From Spirodela intermedia (Eukaryota > Streptophyta > Magnoliopsida > Alismatales > Araceae): a DNA stretch of 64,000 nt. Position 1 is the stretch's first letter. Each line of letters begins with the position of its first letter. The position numbers were made by a program, and so were the translations under genes. Under the pieces are notes generated by a model. It did no database searches and had not been told where the DNA came from. It saw only the letters and a program-made list of their open reading frames with translations. Shown here piece by piece: positions 47,601-58,600 of this stretch. The stretch is from contig LR746268.1 in the NCBI GenBank assembly GCA_902729315.2, positions 5,439,501 through 5,503,500 on the forward strand, written 5' to 3'.

Positions 47601-49338
47601 CACCCACCCCCACCCTCCCCCCCCCGGCCCCCGTTCCCGGAATGGCGATACTGGCTTGCTCACCGAAGATCCCGGACCTGGGGATTCGTGGGAATCAATT
47701 CCTGGGCGGACGAGTGAGAGCCATGACAGGGTGAAAGCAAGCTTCTCCGACGACTCGAACTGAGACAATTAAGTGGGTCCACTTGCCCATTTTGAATTTA
47801 CAGGGGAAAAACCTTATTTATATTCCTTTTAAATGCAAAAAAAAAATCATTTACATTTTACTGGTTTTGTGCAAAAAATTACACATAAAGACGTAAATTT
47901 TTTGCAACTGAAACGTCAAGTAAAATGAGAAAAAGAAAGTCAAACTAAGAGGGCGACTTGATATGTGTACGCAAGAAAGCACGATTACTGTTTAAGTACA
48001 GGCTTTGAGAGAGTAGTTCCAGTGAGAGGATGCTTCCAAATATAGGCGGTGATCTGGCCTCACCGACAGATATAAAGCGCGCTCACCGACAGCTGTTCCA
48101 CAAATGGGTCTTTAATCATCTGATAGGATTCCTTAGGAGGCAACAGGAGGATGATAGTGATTTGACTTCATCTTCTGAAGATGGCGTCACGAGATCTGAC
48201 TAACTTGTAGCTTGTTTGACTTCCTCTTGTTTGTCGGGTAACTTGGTCAATGAAACTATAACTTAACTGAGGGTAGTAAGCTAATAGATGTTTTCAAGGC
48301 CAAGAAAGGTTGCCTGTAAAACTCAAACGCCACAACTTAATCGAGCATAAGACCTTTGCCCAAGGCTCACAAGATTAAATAACAGTATGCTTTACATCAT
48401 CGTTGACTCCAATAATCCGGCATGGTCAACTCTAGAAGGTAGTCAACAAAATTGCTACTACAATTTCTCAAGGAAGGCGCCCAAAACGTTACTTTTATTC
48501 ATTATTGCATCAAAGAGTGTGATAAAGCGATGCCACAGTTGACTTTATGCGATCGAATTTGCGAGCATAAAATCGAAATATTATATGAATTTCCATTAGA
48601 TCAGTGACTTTGGTCTGGATCTGTGGGACCCATTGGCGCACCCTTCCCTCCATTGGAGCAAAGAAATAGGATCACACCTTCCTGGTCTACAAGCCTTTCC
48701 TCTTATCATAAATCTTTCTAGGGCATCGTTATCTCCACTTTTCTTGTAGGCTTCATGACTGAATGTAATGTCCATTGGTCCCACTCTGCAACTCCGACAG
48801 TTTGATGGTAACCCAGCAGGCCTTCAACTCCGTTCTTGATGAGTCTATCAAGCACAAGATTGAATCTTTGAACTTCCTGACGGAGTCTAGGAGAAGTCAG
48901 AGAATCCTCCCTCAGATTAAGTGCGTTGCAGAGAAAGACCATTGCATGAATCCCTTCGGCCGAGAGCTCGCATGCACTTCTTGGCTTCTACGGTTTTGAC
49001 CAATTTGGGTTCGTTCCCAAAGAAGAAGAACGTTTTTCGTCGACCATTCCTCGCTCAAAGAAGAACATTGGTTCTATTCCTTCCTCGAGATGGATGAAAA
49101 TGCGCAGGAGATGCAATCAGAAATGATTGAGAAGAAGGCCTACAGGAGATTGGTGACACGAAGGCGAACGCACGAGCTGAATCGTGCAGATGTAATGACT
49201 TGAAATTCTACTTTTATCCATAACATCCCGACGAAAAATAAACTCGATGGATCGTGAGATAATTCCCAAAAAGGACGAGACGAGGGCACAGATCAGAAAT
49301 TGCAGATACGGGCAGAATGAGTCCGGATCAGATCACAT
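44687..49338. other. Spacer upstream of ARF2, downstream of mtL11
   Basis: The left part is the ARF2 leader and promoter (CT/CCA-rich, a 15-bp direct tandem at about 45041-45075, C-runs near 45107 and 45247). From about 45.5 to 47.7 kb the DNA is GC-rich with chance open frames on both strands. From about 47.8 kb it becomes AT-richer. A small open frame occurs at 48030-48203, and 48.6-49.0 kb holds frames on both strands that I cannot assign. No transposon termini were recognised. Confidence 0.5.
48030..48203 (+). CDS. Small hypothetical open frame, 57 residues, possible gene remnant
   Basis: Unrecognised. The ATG frame (MLPNIGGDLASPTDIKR...) is free of stops for 57 residues and has protein-like composition: a charged and aromatic middle (AHRQLFHKWVFNHLIGFLRRQ) followed by an acidic Ser-rich tail (EDDSDLTSSSEDG). 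The same frame is open only about seven codons upstream (ESSSER). It could be the last exon or a relic of a longer gene, since the surrounding sequence is AT-rich and intron- or spacer-like. No function is proposed. Confidence 0.25.
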   Translation: MLPNIGGDLASPTDIKRAHRQLFHKWVFNHLIGFLRRQQEDDSDLTSSSEDGVTRSD

Positions 49339-49803
49339 TCAGAGGTCGCGGACCACCTGGATGCCCATGGTGTTGGCTGTCCCTATGATCGACTTACATA
49401 TGGACTCCAGAGACATGTATTGGCAGTAGGGATCGGCCTGCTTCACCTTGGCGATCTCGTAGATGTGGCGAAGAGTGACGGTGGAAGCGACTACGTGCCC
49501 CGGCCTGCTGCTCCCTGACTCGATCCCGGCGGCCTTCTTGAGGTACCAAGTGACCGAAGGGGATCTGACGGTAAACTCGAAGGTGCTGTCCTTGAAGGCG
49601 GTGATGGTCACCGCCATTGGCGTGTCGGGCTTGTACTTCTGCGTTCGCGCGTTGAAATCCTTGCAGAAGGCCATCAGGTTCAGCCGGTACTGCCCCAGCG
49701 CAGGCCCCACCGGCGGCGCCGGCCGCGCTCCGCCTGCCGGCACCGTCAGCCGGATCGTCGCCGCCACCGGCCGTCTCGTCAGGATCTCCTTCAGCGTCGC
49801 CAT
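49339..49803 (-). CDS. MRPL11: Mitochondrial ribosomal protein L11 (uL11m)
   Basis: Large-subunit protein of the mitochondrial ribosome, part of the L11 stalk base that contacts translation factors. It is intronless, 154 residues, starting MATLKEILTRRPVAATI. The uL11 N-terminal signature RLTVPAGGARPAPPVGPALGQ is present, then RLNLMAFCKDFNART, and the C-terminal RNA-binding domain with VTITAFKDSTFEFTVRSP, AAGIESGSSRPG and the helix ESICKSIIGTANTMGI. The start at 49803 was chosen because family members begin at this point. The frame remains open for 65 more codons upstream to an ATG at 49998, whose translation is acidic and unlike a transit peptide. No classical targeting peptide is visible, which matches plant mtL11 as I recall it. 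It is divergent from the SWSAP1-like ATPase, with 193 bp between the two preferred start codons. Confidence 0.93.
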   Translation of the reverse strand: MATLKEILTRRPVAATIRLTVPAGGARPAPPVGPALGQYRLNLMAFCKDFNARTQKYKPDTPMAVTITAFKDSTFEFTVRSPSVTWYLKKAAGIESGSSRPGHVVASTVTLRHIYEIAKVKQADPYCQYMSLESICKSIIGTANTMGIQVVRDL

Positions 49804-49996
49804 AGCCTCTCTCTCCCTCTTCTGGTAGGGGAAAGGTTTTGGAAGGGCTTCTGCCCTTTCGACTTTACCACCAGTATTCGGATCTAAACGGGTAATTACG
49901 AACCAAAACCGATAATATTCCAGTTCGATGACATCTCCCTCGGGCTTTTCTTCAGACACCTGGTCGTCGTCCCTCTCCATCCGAGGTGCTCGCTCC
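49804..49996. promoter_or_regulatory. Compact bidirectional promoter, mtL11 / SWSAP1-like
   Basis: Only 193 bases separate the start codons of two genes pointing apart, so leaders and core promoters must overlap. No TATA box is evident in the segment. Confidence 0.6.
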
Positions 49997-52365
49997 ATGG
50001 TTGGAAGGTTCTTCTCCGGGAGGCATCCCGGCGATGGGGAGACGATGATGCTCTTGTCGGGACCCCCTGGCAGGTATTTTCTTCACCGTGGCTTTGGTTG
50101 CCTCTCATTTTGGTCGACCTTCGGATCTGCGTCTCCTTTTAGTCTTCCAATCGAGGCTTCGCTTGCAGCGGGAAGACCTCTCTCCTCTTCCAGTTTGCAT
50201 TCAACTGTGCGCTGGGAAATCGGGGAGACGTCGTGTTCATCTGCAACCGGCGCAGAATGGAGGCTAAGCCTCCGTGCTTATCCCAGGCCAGGCGCCTCCC
50301 CGCTTCAGACCGCTTCCTATCGTATACGTCATCTTAATGCCATGTTTTCGTGGAGCCGTCCCTCTTGTTTATTCATTATGCGTAATATTTTCGGTCGATT
50401 TGGCAGGGGATCGATCCAACCTCTGATGTTTTCCAACGTATACGAATGAAGTAAGAACCTCCCTATTGCCACCATTATCTTCCCCGTTACATTAATCGGA
50501 TGGAGTGTATATGCTATGAAAAGCGGCCGATTGAAATCGGTGAGCCATAGAGTATCTTTATTTCTGTAAATTCTTCGTAGTGATGCCGATCTTGGATGAT
50601 GCAATTCGAAGATCTTTTTCCCCCTCTCCTTTATTTCTTCAAAAGTGAGAAGGATGCTCATCCTCGTCCGCATACGAGTCATGCAACTCTCGGAATCTCC
50701 CTTTAGTCGATGTCCTTCTTTAACAAAGAATGCGGCCATATCGCTTTCGTCTTCCTGATCTGACACAGGTGGGTGTTGCCTCGTGAATCCTCGTGAATTG
50801 CCACGATAGATGATGAGATTTGATCAGCCTAGATTGAAGTTTGTCTCGAGAATGTCTTATAATTTCTGCTTTCATCTTTGCTTGAAGCCCACTGGATGCA
50901 GCCTCCATTCCTAGGCTAATTTAGGGAAATTCGGTAGCAGAGAAATACATAAACAGATTTCCCTTGAGATTTATACCCAGTTTCAAGAAAATCAAGGTCC
51001 TTGGTCGGATGACTGGAATATACTCTTGAAATCGGGTTTTTTTCACGCATAGGGCCTCATTGTATCATCTAGTTTTCTCTCATGTCCATTCTCTTTATGA
51101 ATAAATGAAGGTTTCTCAGATGGCGTGGTGCATTTTCTATGTTTGGTTTATTTCAGAGAGCACAACCTTCATAAAAAATCATAAAATGCAATGGTTTTGT
51201 TAGTTTGTAGCCATCCCTCTGGACGCAAACCTCATCATCATCTCTGCCACTGCACAATTTTCAGTAGGCTTGATGTTGGGTCATATTAGATCATGATGAT
51301 TGTGCATCCGCGAGAGAATGGAGACGCCGTGATCTCGGTTTCCTCTGTAATTCTGATAGCTTCGCTCATATTTCTTACATTTTCTCTTTGGCTCTCAGGT
51401 ACATCGAAGATGATGAAGGAATCAAACAATACTTTGCAGCTTTTCATCTTCTCCATACTTTTCCGGCGGCAGTGATAGTTGACGATTTTGGCGGCTTCTT
51501 TGATGAGCGGTATATAGTCTACCTGTTCATGCGCTCATGTAGCAGGCTATCATCATCATCAACATTATTATTATGAATTTCTATGAGAATATCTCATGGT
51601 GATGTGGGCTTATTTAAATGGCACGGGATTCTCCAAAACCAAGGGCCCATAGGAACATATCGTGCCCATTTATTTGTTCATATGATCTTCAAGAACGGCG
51701 AAACCTTTTAGCGATGAAATCAATCTGAAATCGATTCTTAGAGGGTAACCTGTGGCCAAGTGACAGTCACCTCTTGACCAATATCTGACTGAACTCTTCG
51801 AGGGTCCTGAAAGTCAACACTCGTGGTGGTTCCTGACGGATCTCCACCACTAATCTTTTCTCGCGCAGGAGCTGTCAGGATAGATATGGAAACCAAAGAG
51901 GTAGAGACATAGCCATGGTGCGCACCTTGTCCCTGGGCTGGGATGCCGTGTCTCACGCCAAGTAAGAATTCCTCCCGCTATACTACCCACATAATTATTT
52001 TGATTAGATCGCCACATACTACTTCCTCGTCCCAAATTGCAGTAAAAGCTCGGCGGAACCCTGCAAGATCCTGCTGGCCGATACCCACCAAGGGGACAAC
52101 CCCAGATTGCTGTTCATTTATAAGCGGTGGATTCCCTGCATCTTCACCATCAAAGGTCTGGTTTTTTATTCACAGAAGGGCCAACCTCCACTTTCCATTC
52201 AATCTCTGACATGTTGTGAAGCTTCCAGCTGAAGCAGATGGTTCGGGTTCGTTCACTCTGCGGAAGTCTAGCGTCTCAGTGAAACCTTCTTCAGAAAAAG
52301 GGAGGGCGGCTGAGTACTCCATCGCGCTTCAGTATTTGGTGTTGCAGAGGATGATCGACGACTGA
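49997..52365 (+). CDS. SWSAP1: Small P-loop ATPase, SWSAP1-like (RAD51-paralogue type)
   Basis: Assembled from seven short exons: 49997-50073, 50169-50286, 50407-50450, 51399-51509, 51869-51961, 52043-52155, 52238-52365; all phases agree and give 227 residues. Walker A is GPPGSGKTS at residues 22-30, with intron 1 splitting the Ser codon just before GKTS. It continues LLFQFAFNCALGNRGDVVFIC. Exon 3 encodes GIDPTSDVFQRIRMK. Exon 4 holds FHLLHTFPAAVIVDDFGGFF, with Walker B VIVDD ending near residue 109. Exons 5-7 give CQDRYGNQRGRDIAMVRTL, LLFIYKRWIPCIFTI and a stop after IALQYLVLQRMIDD. Length and layout fit SWSAP1, which partners the SWIM-domain protein SWS1/ZSWIM7 in RAD51-dependent repair in animals; that role in plants is inference. 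Intron 2 appears to use a GC donor, and exon 7 has tandem acceptors. Naming is from recall; the gene model is firmer than the name. Confidence 0.78.
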
Positions 52366-52842
52366 AATGGCCGTCCTGTTGAGGCTTGCAACGCTTCACA
52401 ATCACTCAGAAGCTTGCAGAATTGGAGAAGAACCTGCTGAGGAAGGAGACCCTGCTCTACGTTATTTGGCATTCTATCACAAGGTTAGGGCTTCCACAGG
52501 CCACCGGATGTCGGCGCCATTGTTTGATGAGACCCAAGTGCCAAATGTTGGCCTTTTCTGCTTAAAATCCGTCGTCAGTGCATTTAGAAAAAGGGCGCCG
52601 ACGTCCCCAGACAAATGAATGGTAGGGCCTCTTGCAGGAAGCAGCGTGGCGTCCTGTTCAGATATCCCTGCCGCCATTAATGGGATCACTTGAAGGTCAC
52701 TACAACCTCACACGGGCTCCACGCAGCGGAAAACCTGGAAGCCCTATTCCATTGGGATCGTGAAATGTGCAAATTTGCAGGAGGATTTACGTACAAAGAT
52801 GAAAAGCTGAAGGAAGGGGAGGGGGCGGGGGCGGGGGAGTAC
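52366..52842. other. Convergent 3' spacer of SWSAP1-like and CRN
   Basis: 3' regions of two tail-to-tail genes, with no array or domain recognised. An open frame of 83 codons at 52367-52618 begins immediately after the ATPase stop, but it shows no family features and is probably 3' UTR. Confidence 0.5.
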
Positions 52843-54253
52843 TCAGAAGCTGTGGAGCTGCGAGAGCATCGCCGCAAGCTCGTCGCTCGACGGGCGATCG
52901 GCCGGCAGGTCCGAGAGGCAAACGATGGCGATTCTCACGGCCATCATCATCTCTTCTTCCTCGCCTTCGGCCCCGGCGATGGCCTTGTCCAGAGCCTCCC
53001 TCACCTCCCCAGTCTGCTGCAGATGCCTGAGCCATCTTCCCGGATTGCCCCCACCAGCGTCCTCGCTGAAGCTCTCGTGGGGATCTCTCCCAGTGAGCAG
53101 CGCCCCCAGGATCACCCCGAAGCTGAAGACGTCGCTTTTGTCTGTGTACCTGCGGAGGGGAGATGGAAGGGAACCCTTTCAGAACAAAACTCAAGCATCT
53201 GGCCAGAGTTCTAAGAGGAGAAATTCCAAGGAAACGGTATGGGAGCTTAGATTCTCTGAATCAGGTTCAAATTCTTAGCTGGATTAATGATTAGAACCAA
53301 AACCCGGAGTACCCAGAATCTCATCCGCCCGGAAATCGCCCTACCAGAGATCCTCAATCTTACCTGCAACTCTGTAGGCACTCGGGCGCGGTGTAGCAGC
53401 TGACTGGTTGCGCGGTCGGAGCTCCGCCATTGCTCAGAAGCCTCGCCAGGCCGCAGTCCCCCAGCTTCGGCTCGAACTCCTCGTCCAGCATCACGTTGGT
53501 CGGCTTCAGATCGTAATGAAGGATCCTCGGGCTGCATTCGAAGTGCAGGTGCCGGAGACCCTTCGCCACTCCAATGGCGATCCTGTGCCTCGAGTCCCAG
53601 CCCAGCTTGAGCTCCCCGGTTCTCACCTTCTTCAGGGCGTCCTCCAGGCTGCCGCCGGGAACGTAGTCGTAGACCACAGAGAACCGCTCGCCGGAGTCCC
53701 GGACATATGCCCGCAAGCTCATCACGTTCCTGTGGGAAACCCTGGCCAGCCTTCCGAGCTCCCTCTGCAGACGCCGCTTGGCGGAGGAGCTCAGAGGGTC
53801 GGAGCCAGGAGAGGAAATGGGCTCGAGCTTCTTCACGGCGACGACGAGGCCATCGTCGAAGACGATGCGGAAGTAGGCCCCGTGAGGGCCCGAACCAGGG
53901 ATGGGGACGAGCCTGCCGGGGTCGGAGAGGGCGAACTGCAGGGCCTTGGGGGAGATGACGGGGGAGAAGATGACGGGGCCCCGAAGGATGGGGGTGCGGT
54001 TGGCGTAGAGAAGGCAGAGGCGGACGAAGAGGACGATGAGGAAGGTGAAGGAGGTGCCCGCGAGGGAGCCGAAGAGGACGCCGAGGACTATTCGCCGGAG
54101 GCGGTGGGATGCCGGCGACGGCGACGGCGACTGGGAGTAAATCGGGTCGGAGTGGAGAGGCTGGGAAGACGCTGCGGGAAGGCTCTGCAGCAGGAAGAAG
54201 AAGTAGAAGAAGAATAGGGGGAAGATGAATGTGCGGGAGGGAGCTAGAGACAT
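52843..54253 (-). CDS. CRN: CORYNE-type membrane receptor-like (pseudo)kinase
   Basis: Plasma-membrane kinase-like protein that pairs with CLAVATA2 in CLE peptide signalling at shoot and root meristems. Two exons on the minus strand: 54253-53364 and 53149-52843; 398 residues. It starts MSLAPSRTFIFPLFFF, a signal-anchor-like hydrophobic N-terminus. Then come a short Ser/Pro-rich outer segment, a transmembrane helix (IVLGVLFGSLAGTSFTFLIV), TPILRGPVIFSP, and a kinase-like domain: GSGPHG loop, VAVKKL lysine, SHRNVMSLRAYVR, VVYDYVPGGSLEDAL, HYDLKPTNVMLD, GDCGLA in place of DFG, APE-like APEC, TDKSDVFSFGVILGALLTGRDP, and the end DLPADRPSSDELAAMLSQLHSF. There is no LRR or other ligand-binding domain, as usual for CRN. 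The upstream open frame has no ATG, which fixes the start. Confidence 0.94.
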
Positions 54254-54530
54254 GATAGGGTTTCCCTCCTCCGCTGGAGACCAGGGAAGAGCGCCGGACC
54301 CCGGCAAGGAGACCTTTTCGGAGATGGGGGAAGAAAAGAGATGCAGGAGCTTAGCATTCTCACGCCGCCTTTCTACCCCGGCCCGAGAACAGCCCCATGC
54401 TTCTTCTTTCCTCGTCCCTTTCTCGCAAGCGTGGGCGTTGCCACAGAGGCATCACCCCCCCTTGCCGCCTGCAACATCATCTCTCTCTGCCCATGCTTCT
54501 TCTCCACCGCTTTCACAGGGTTTTCAGGGC

Positions 54531-54592
<62 letters not shown>
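54531..54592. repeat. (CT)n microsatellite, about 62 bp
   Basis: CT array with two GT interruptions about 280 bp upstream of the CRN start codon; it reads GA on the CRN sense strand. Confidence 0.95.
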
Positions 54593-55022
54593 GAGGGGTC
54601 TCTGAGAAGTCTGCCCTATTCCCGCCTCTTTCTGCTCATTTGTCTGGGCAGCGGTGGGACCCATGTGCCGCGTCACCCGAGGGACGGGGAGCAAGGCGCC
54701 TTTGCACTCACGAGACCGAAAGCGACAAGTCGAAAAGAGCACAGCAGCCACCGAGGAGGTTTAGAGGAGGGATACGAGCCGTCAGATAACATCCTTGCCG
54801 TAGACCGATGATCGGACGAGAGCGCTCGCTCCAAAACCCACCCGAGGGCCTCGTCTGCGAAGAATCGATTTCTTAAATCCACTCGGACACGGGGGGCGGC
54901 TCCTTTTCTCAGAGGGGAGGAATCTGCTCGAGTAGATTAAACGAGATGGTGGGAAAGAAAGCGGATTCCCTTCGAATCCCTCGCCGCCCAGCGATTGACT
55001 GCGACAGGCCGAAACCAGTAGT

Positions 55023-55029
<7 letters not shown>

Positions 55030-55059
<30 letters not shown>
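55030..55059. repeat. (GA)15 microsatellite
   Basis: An uninterrupted GA array between the CRN and AGD genes. Confidence 0.95.
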
Positions 55060-55062
<3 letters not shown>

Positions 55063-55468
55063 ATGGCTGTGGGGAATCTCTTTAACGGTACGGCGAAGAA
55101 GAGGAACTCTGCCCTGATTCCTCGCATCCAAAACTATCGAAGAAGATGAGTACAGAGATGAACTGGGCATTCGGAAGGGCTTCGACCTCGCCGGAGAATG
55201 GGAGCAGGGTGGGGAAGAAAACCCATGAATAGAAACGTATATGCGATGCCACAGAAAACCCATTACATGCAGCCGCAAACAGAGGAACAGCCACACACAC
55301 CGCAAGCAACACACGGGCTGGCCGGGCGGCGCCGCCGGTGAGGATCAGCCCACTCCGACCAGACCCTCCCCGGAGAAGAAGCTCAGCTCGGCCGCGATCT
55401 TTTATATATAGAGAGAATAGCCTTAAGTCTGGTGCAAGTACCCCCCCTTCGTCCAGCAGATCATCGCC

Positions 55469-55600
55469 TCAACTGTTGGCGTCCCCCAGCAGCAGGATCT
55501 CTTCGTCGATGTTACCCGTCTCCGACGCGTACTCCACTGGCGTCTTCCCTTCGCCGTCGGAGGCGCGCGGATCGGCCCCTCTGCGCAGGCAAGACGTTCT

Positions 55601-55653
<53 letters not shown>

Positions 55654-58600
55654 GGGGGGAGATCTACCTGGAGAGGAACAGTTTTGCGAGGTCATTCTTC
55701 CCCTCGAGGACACAATGGTGGAGAGGGGTTCGACCTTTGAGATCAGTGGCGTTGACATTGGCGCCGTACTGCAGCAGGAGCTCCGCCATCCCTAAGTCGG
55801 CGGTCTGACACGCGAGGTGGAGGAGGGAGAAGCCTCCCTCCCCGTCGTCGAACGGAGGATCAAGGTGCTCCTGCAGAAGCATCGTCGACCTTGAGGGGGG
55901 TGACAGTGCGCCGGATGGCGCACGACTGAGCACGGCGTTGACATCCGCCGCAGAGGCCACGATCTGGCGATACACCGCTTTCTTGTCGTTGGCGCGTACG
56001 AGGCGCCACATCTGAAGGCTTTCCGCCAGAGGATGGTGCTCTGGGTCGACCCGCCGGACGAAAGCCTTTTCTGCATACTGCACACGCGCAAACACAGTTC
56101 AGACTCTCAGAGCAGCCATTAATGGTGAGAAACACAGTTCTCACCGACCGCCCAGAAGGAGCAGCAAGCTGCAAGACTCCCAAGTCCGATTATCTTTTAG
56201 GGTTCTTCAATCCAGATCGTACCTTCGCCTGGATGAACTTCTCTTTAACTGATATGGGGTCAGCATGGCTGGGCTTGCTGATGAACACCTGCGGCTTCTT
56301 GTCCAGCCTCGAGCCGCTGAATTCGCAGGAGCAAAGAATAAGGACTATACGGAAATGACAGATGGGTGATGCGCAGAGACGATCAACATCATGAAGCACC
56401 TCGGCAGTGCGCCATCAGGCGTCAGCAACTCCTCCCAGATGGAGTTGGCGAAGGTGTTACCCAAAGACTGGAACAGATTTATGACAGAAGGCTCCCATAC
56501 TTTCACATCCAGCGTCAAAGATCGCACCTACAAGAGAAGAAAAGGAAAACAGGATAGAAGGCCTAGTCAACTATCTGGGCAGCATCTTTTTCCCTTCTTT
56601 TTTAATAAAAAAAATGGGTATTCATGAAATCTCTGTCAGGAAAGAAAACAATGCCAGAAGATGATCTATTTCGCTAGGATTTCTTTAAAAAATTATAAAT
56701 CCCAGCCAGTCACTAATGATGCCAAAAGGGGTTACCTTTGATATGTGGACGCCAAGGTTTCGATGGACGCCAGAACATTCTATGCAGACGAGAACACCGA
56801 GGTTCAGGGAAGCCCAATCGGGTTCGAGGGCCCCACAGTCGGCGCACACATCATTGCCGCTGACCTTCCGCAGCAAGTCAATGGGTTTCTCGTGTTTCGG
56901 GTTGCCTCGGTGATACTGTGAGCCTCTGACTGCGCGTTCAAACTGCCCGGTAAGCAGATTCCTTCCGGAGGAGCCTTCTTCCAAGGCTGAATGGTCGAAA
57001 TCTGAGGAGCTGCCCAGCGAGCTGCTCTCACTGGCAGCATGAGGATGCCCGCTGCTGGTAGGACTAGCCGGAATACACTGAAGAGAAAGGGGTCAGAAAT
57101 GTCATAAGAAAGAACCACGCACAGGACTAAAAGAAGCATTTTTAAGGTAATCGTTGGGGCTAAACCCGTTCTGGCGACTGTGAGCTTAGGAGGGAAGCAA
57201 TAACGCCGGTTATCTTCTCAATCCAGTCCATCTGATCCACTGCACTCTCAGCCTGAGTCAATGAGACAAGTGGAAGGCGATGAATCAGACGCCATGAGAA
57301 GAAGACGAGATCCCTCGAAACAAAAGGGACAGGGTTGACAAAAACAGAAACACCAGCTAAGGGACACCAAATATCATGAAAATGGCTAAGCTATCTTGGG
57401 CACTGCAAAGAGGCCTAGAAATCAAGCATACCGATTACAGTAATAGATAAGCATTAGATCTCCCCATGGAGTTCTACATTCTTAGAATAGTTGATCAATT
57501 CTGCCTCAGGAAAAAAAGTATTTTCATGCATAAAGAAGGGCCTCCATGTTATTTAACATTTTACCTGCAGGGTATAGTTCTTGGAAGGTGAAATGATCTG
57601 GAAGCAAAACCGCAGATCTGACTGATCGGCGTCAACTTTGATTGTTGATGTAAGCAAGTTCACAGTATGATGGGCAACAGATTTTTCATCATGCACCCCG
57701 CCATGGTAATGTGAAGAAAGCCATCGACCTAACAGTCCGGAGCCAATTTCCGATGTACTATGGCCTCTCTGTCCAGAATGCTGGCTTCCACAACCCTGAA
57801 AAAATAAAAAAAGCTTGCTAACATTGAAAAAATAAATATAAGACATGGGGAGAAATGATTAGCATAATCTAAGGCCGGACGAGTGTGGGCATGACCCATG
57901 AAAATGGATTATGAAATCCTAACTTACTGATGGCTTGCTCCATTGCTTACGATAGTAGTACAGCATTCCACGGCTGTCGAGAACAAAAAACCTTCTCTTC
58001 CAGTCGCCTCTCAAGTTTGATGAACGTTTCGAGAGGTAACCTTGACGAATGGTTTGGACCTGCAACGTTGGCTTTCATTATATTTAGAGTTGAAATAAAA
58101 TGCTGCATCACAATGCGACAGGTGGAAGTGAACGCATGGAGAACACACGACTTATAGCCCAGGGCTTGCGATTAGAACAGAAAATAGACATCACCTTTCC
58201 CTTTGAAGCGGACTGCATAACTGCCTCGATCATTTTATGAGAACTTCTACCGATAGCTTGTATGCCATCGCCATTGGGAGAACCTTGTACTCCATTCATT
58301 GGCCATCGACCTCTCCGTTCAACCTGCCTTTTAAACTCTTGCATCCTCTCTGAAAGAGCTGCCTGCTCATAGTTGGATCTTTCCCTTGATTGTTGCGCAT
58401 AGGACAAAACCTTCAAAAGAATGTATTTTTTTAGGAAATGCAACAAGGAATGATAATTTTTTATCAAACTAGTGAAAATTTTGATCATCGAATCAACATC
58501 AACAGACGAATTCACAAAGGAATTATCGGCATTATCAAAACCCAATAATTAGCAGAAAATAATTTGATGTATTGATGAAGAAAGTAGAACTAGGAAGGCA

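Larger units (their letters stand above)
54254..55468. other. CRN promoter region and AGD 3' region
   Basis: It holds two CT/GA arrays (54531-54592 and 55030-55059), the CRN leader and promoter on the left, and the 3' UTR of the AGD gene on the right. Short frames are low-complexity products of the arrays. No gene is supported. Confidence 0.55.

Noticed and set aside
49928-50449. 173-codon + strand frame read as one protein
   Set aside because: It mixes exon 1 of the SWSAP1-like gene with intron 1 and then out-of-frame exon 2; the spliced model explains the conserved parts better.
50329-50766. 145-codon minus-strand frame
   Set aside because: Lies antisense across intron 2, exon 3 and intron 3 of the SWSAP1-like gene and has no recognisable domain.
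51738-51956. 72-codon minus-strand frame that at first looked like a C-terminal exon
   Set aside because: Plus-strand exon 5 of the SWSAP1-like gene covers the same bases with proper splice sites and phase on both sides.
53408-54217. 269-codon open frame on the + strand
   Set aside because: Antisense to CRN exon 1, with an Arg/Glu/Gly-rich low-complexity end; no domain.
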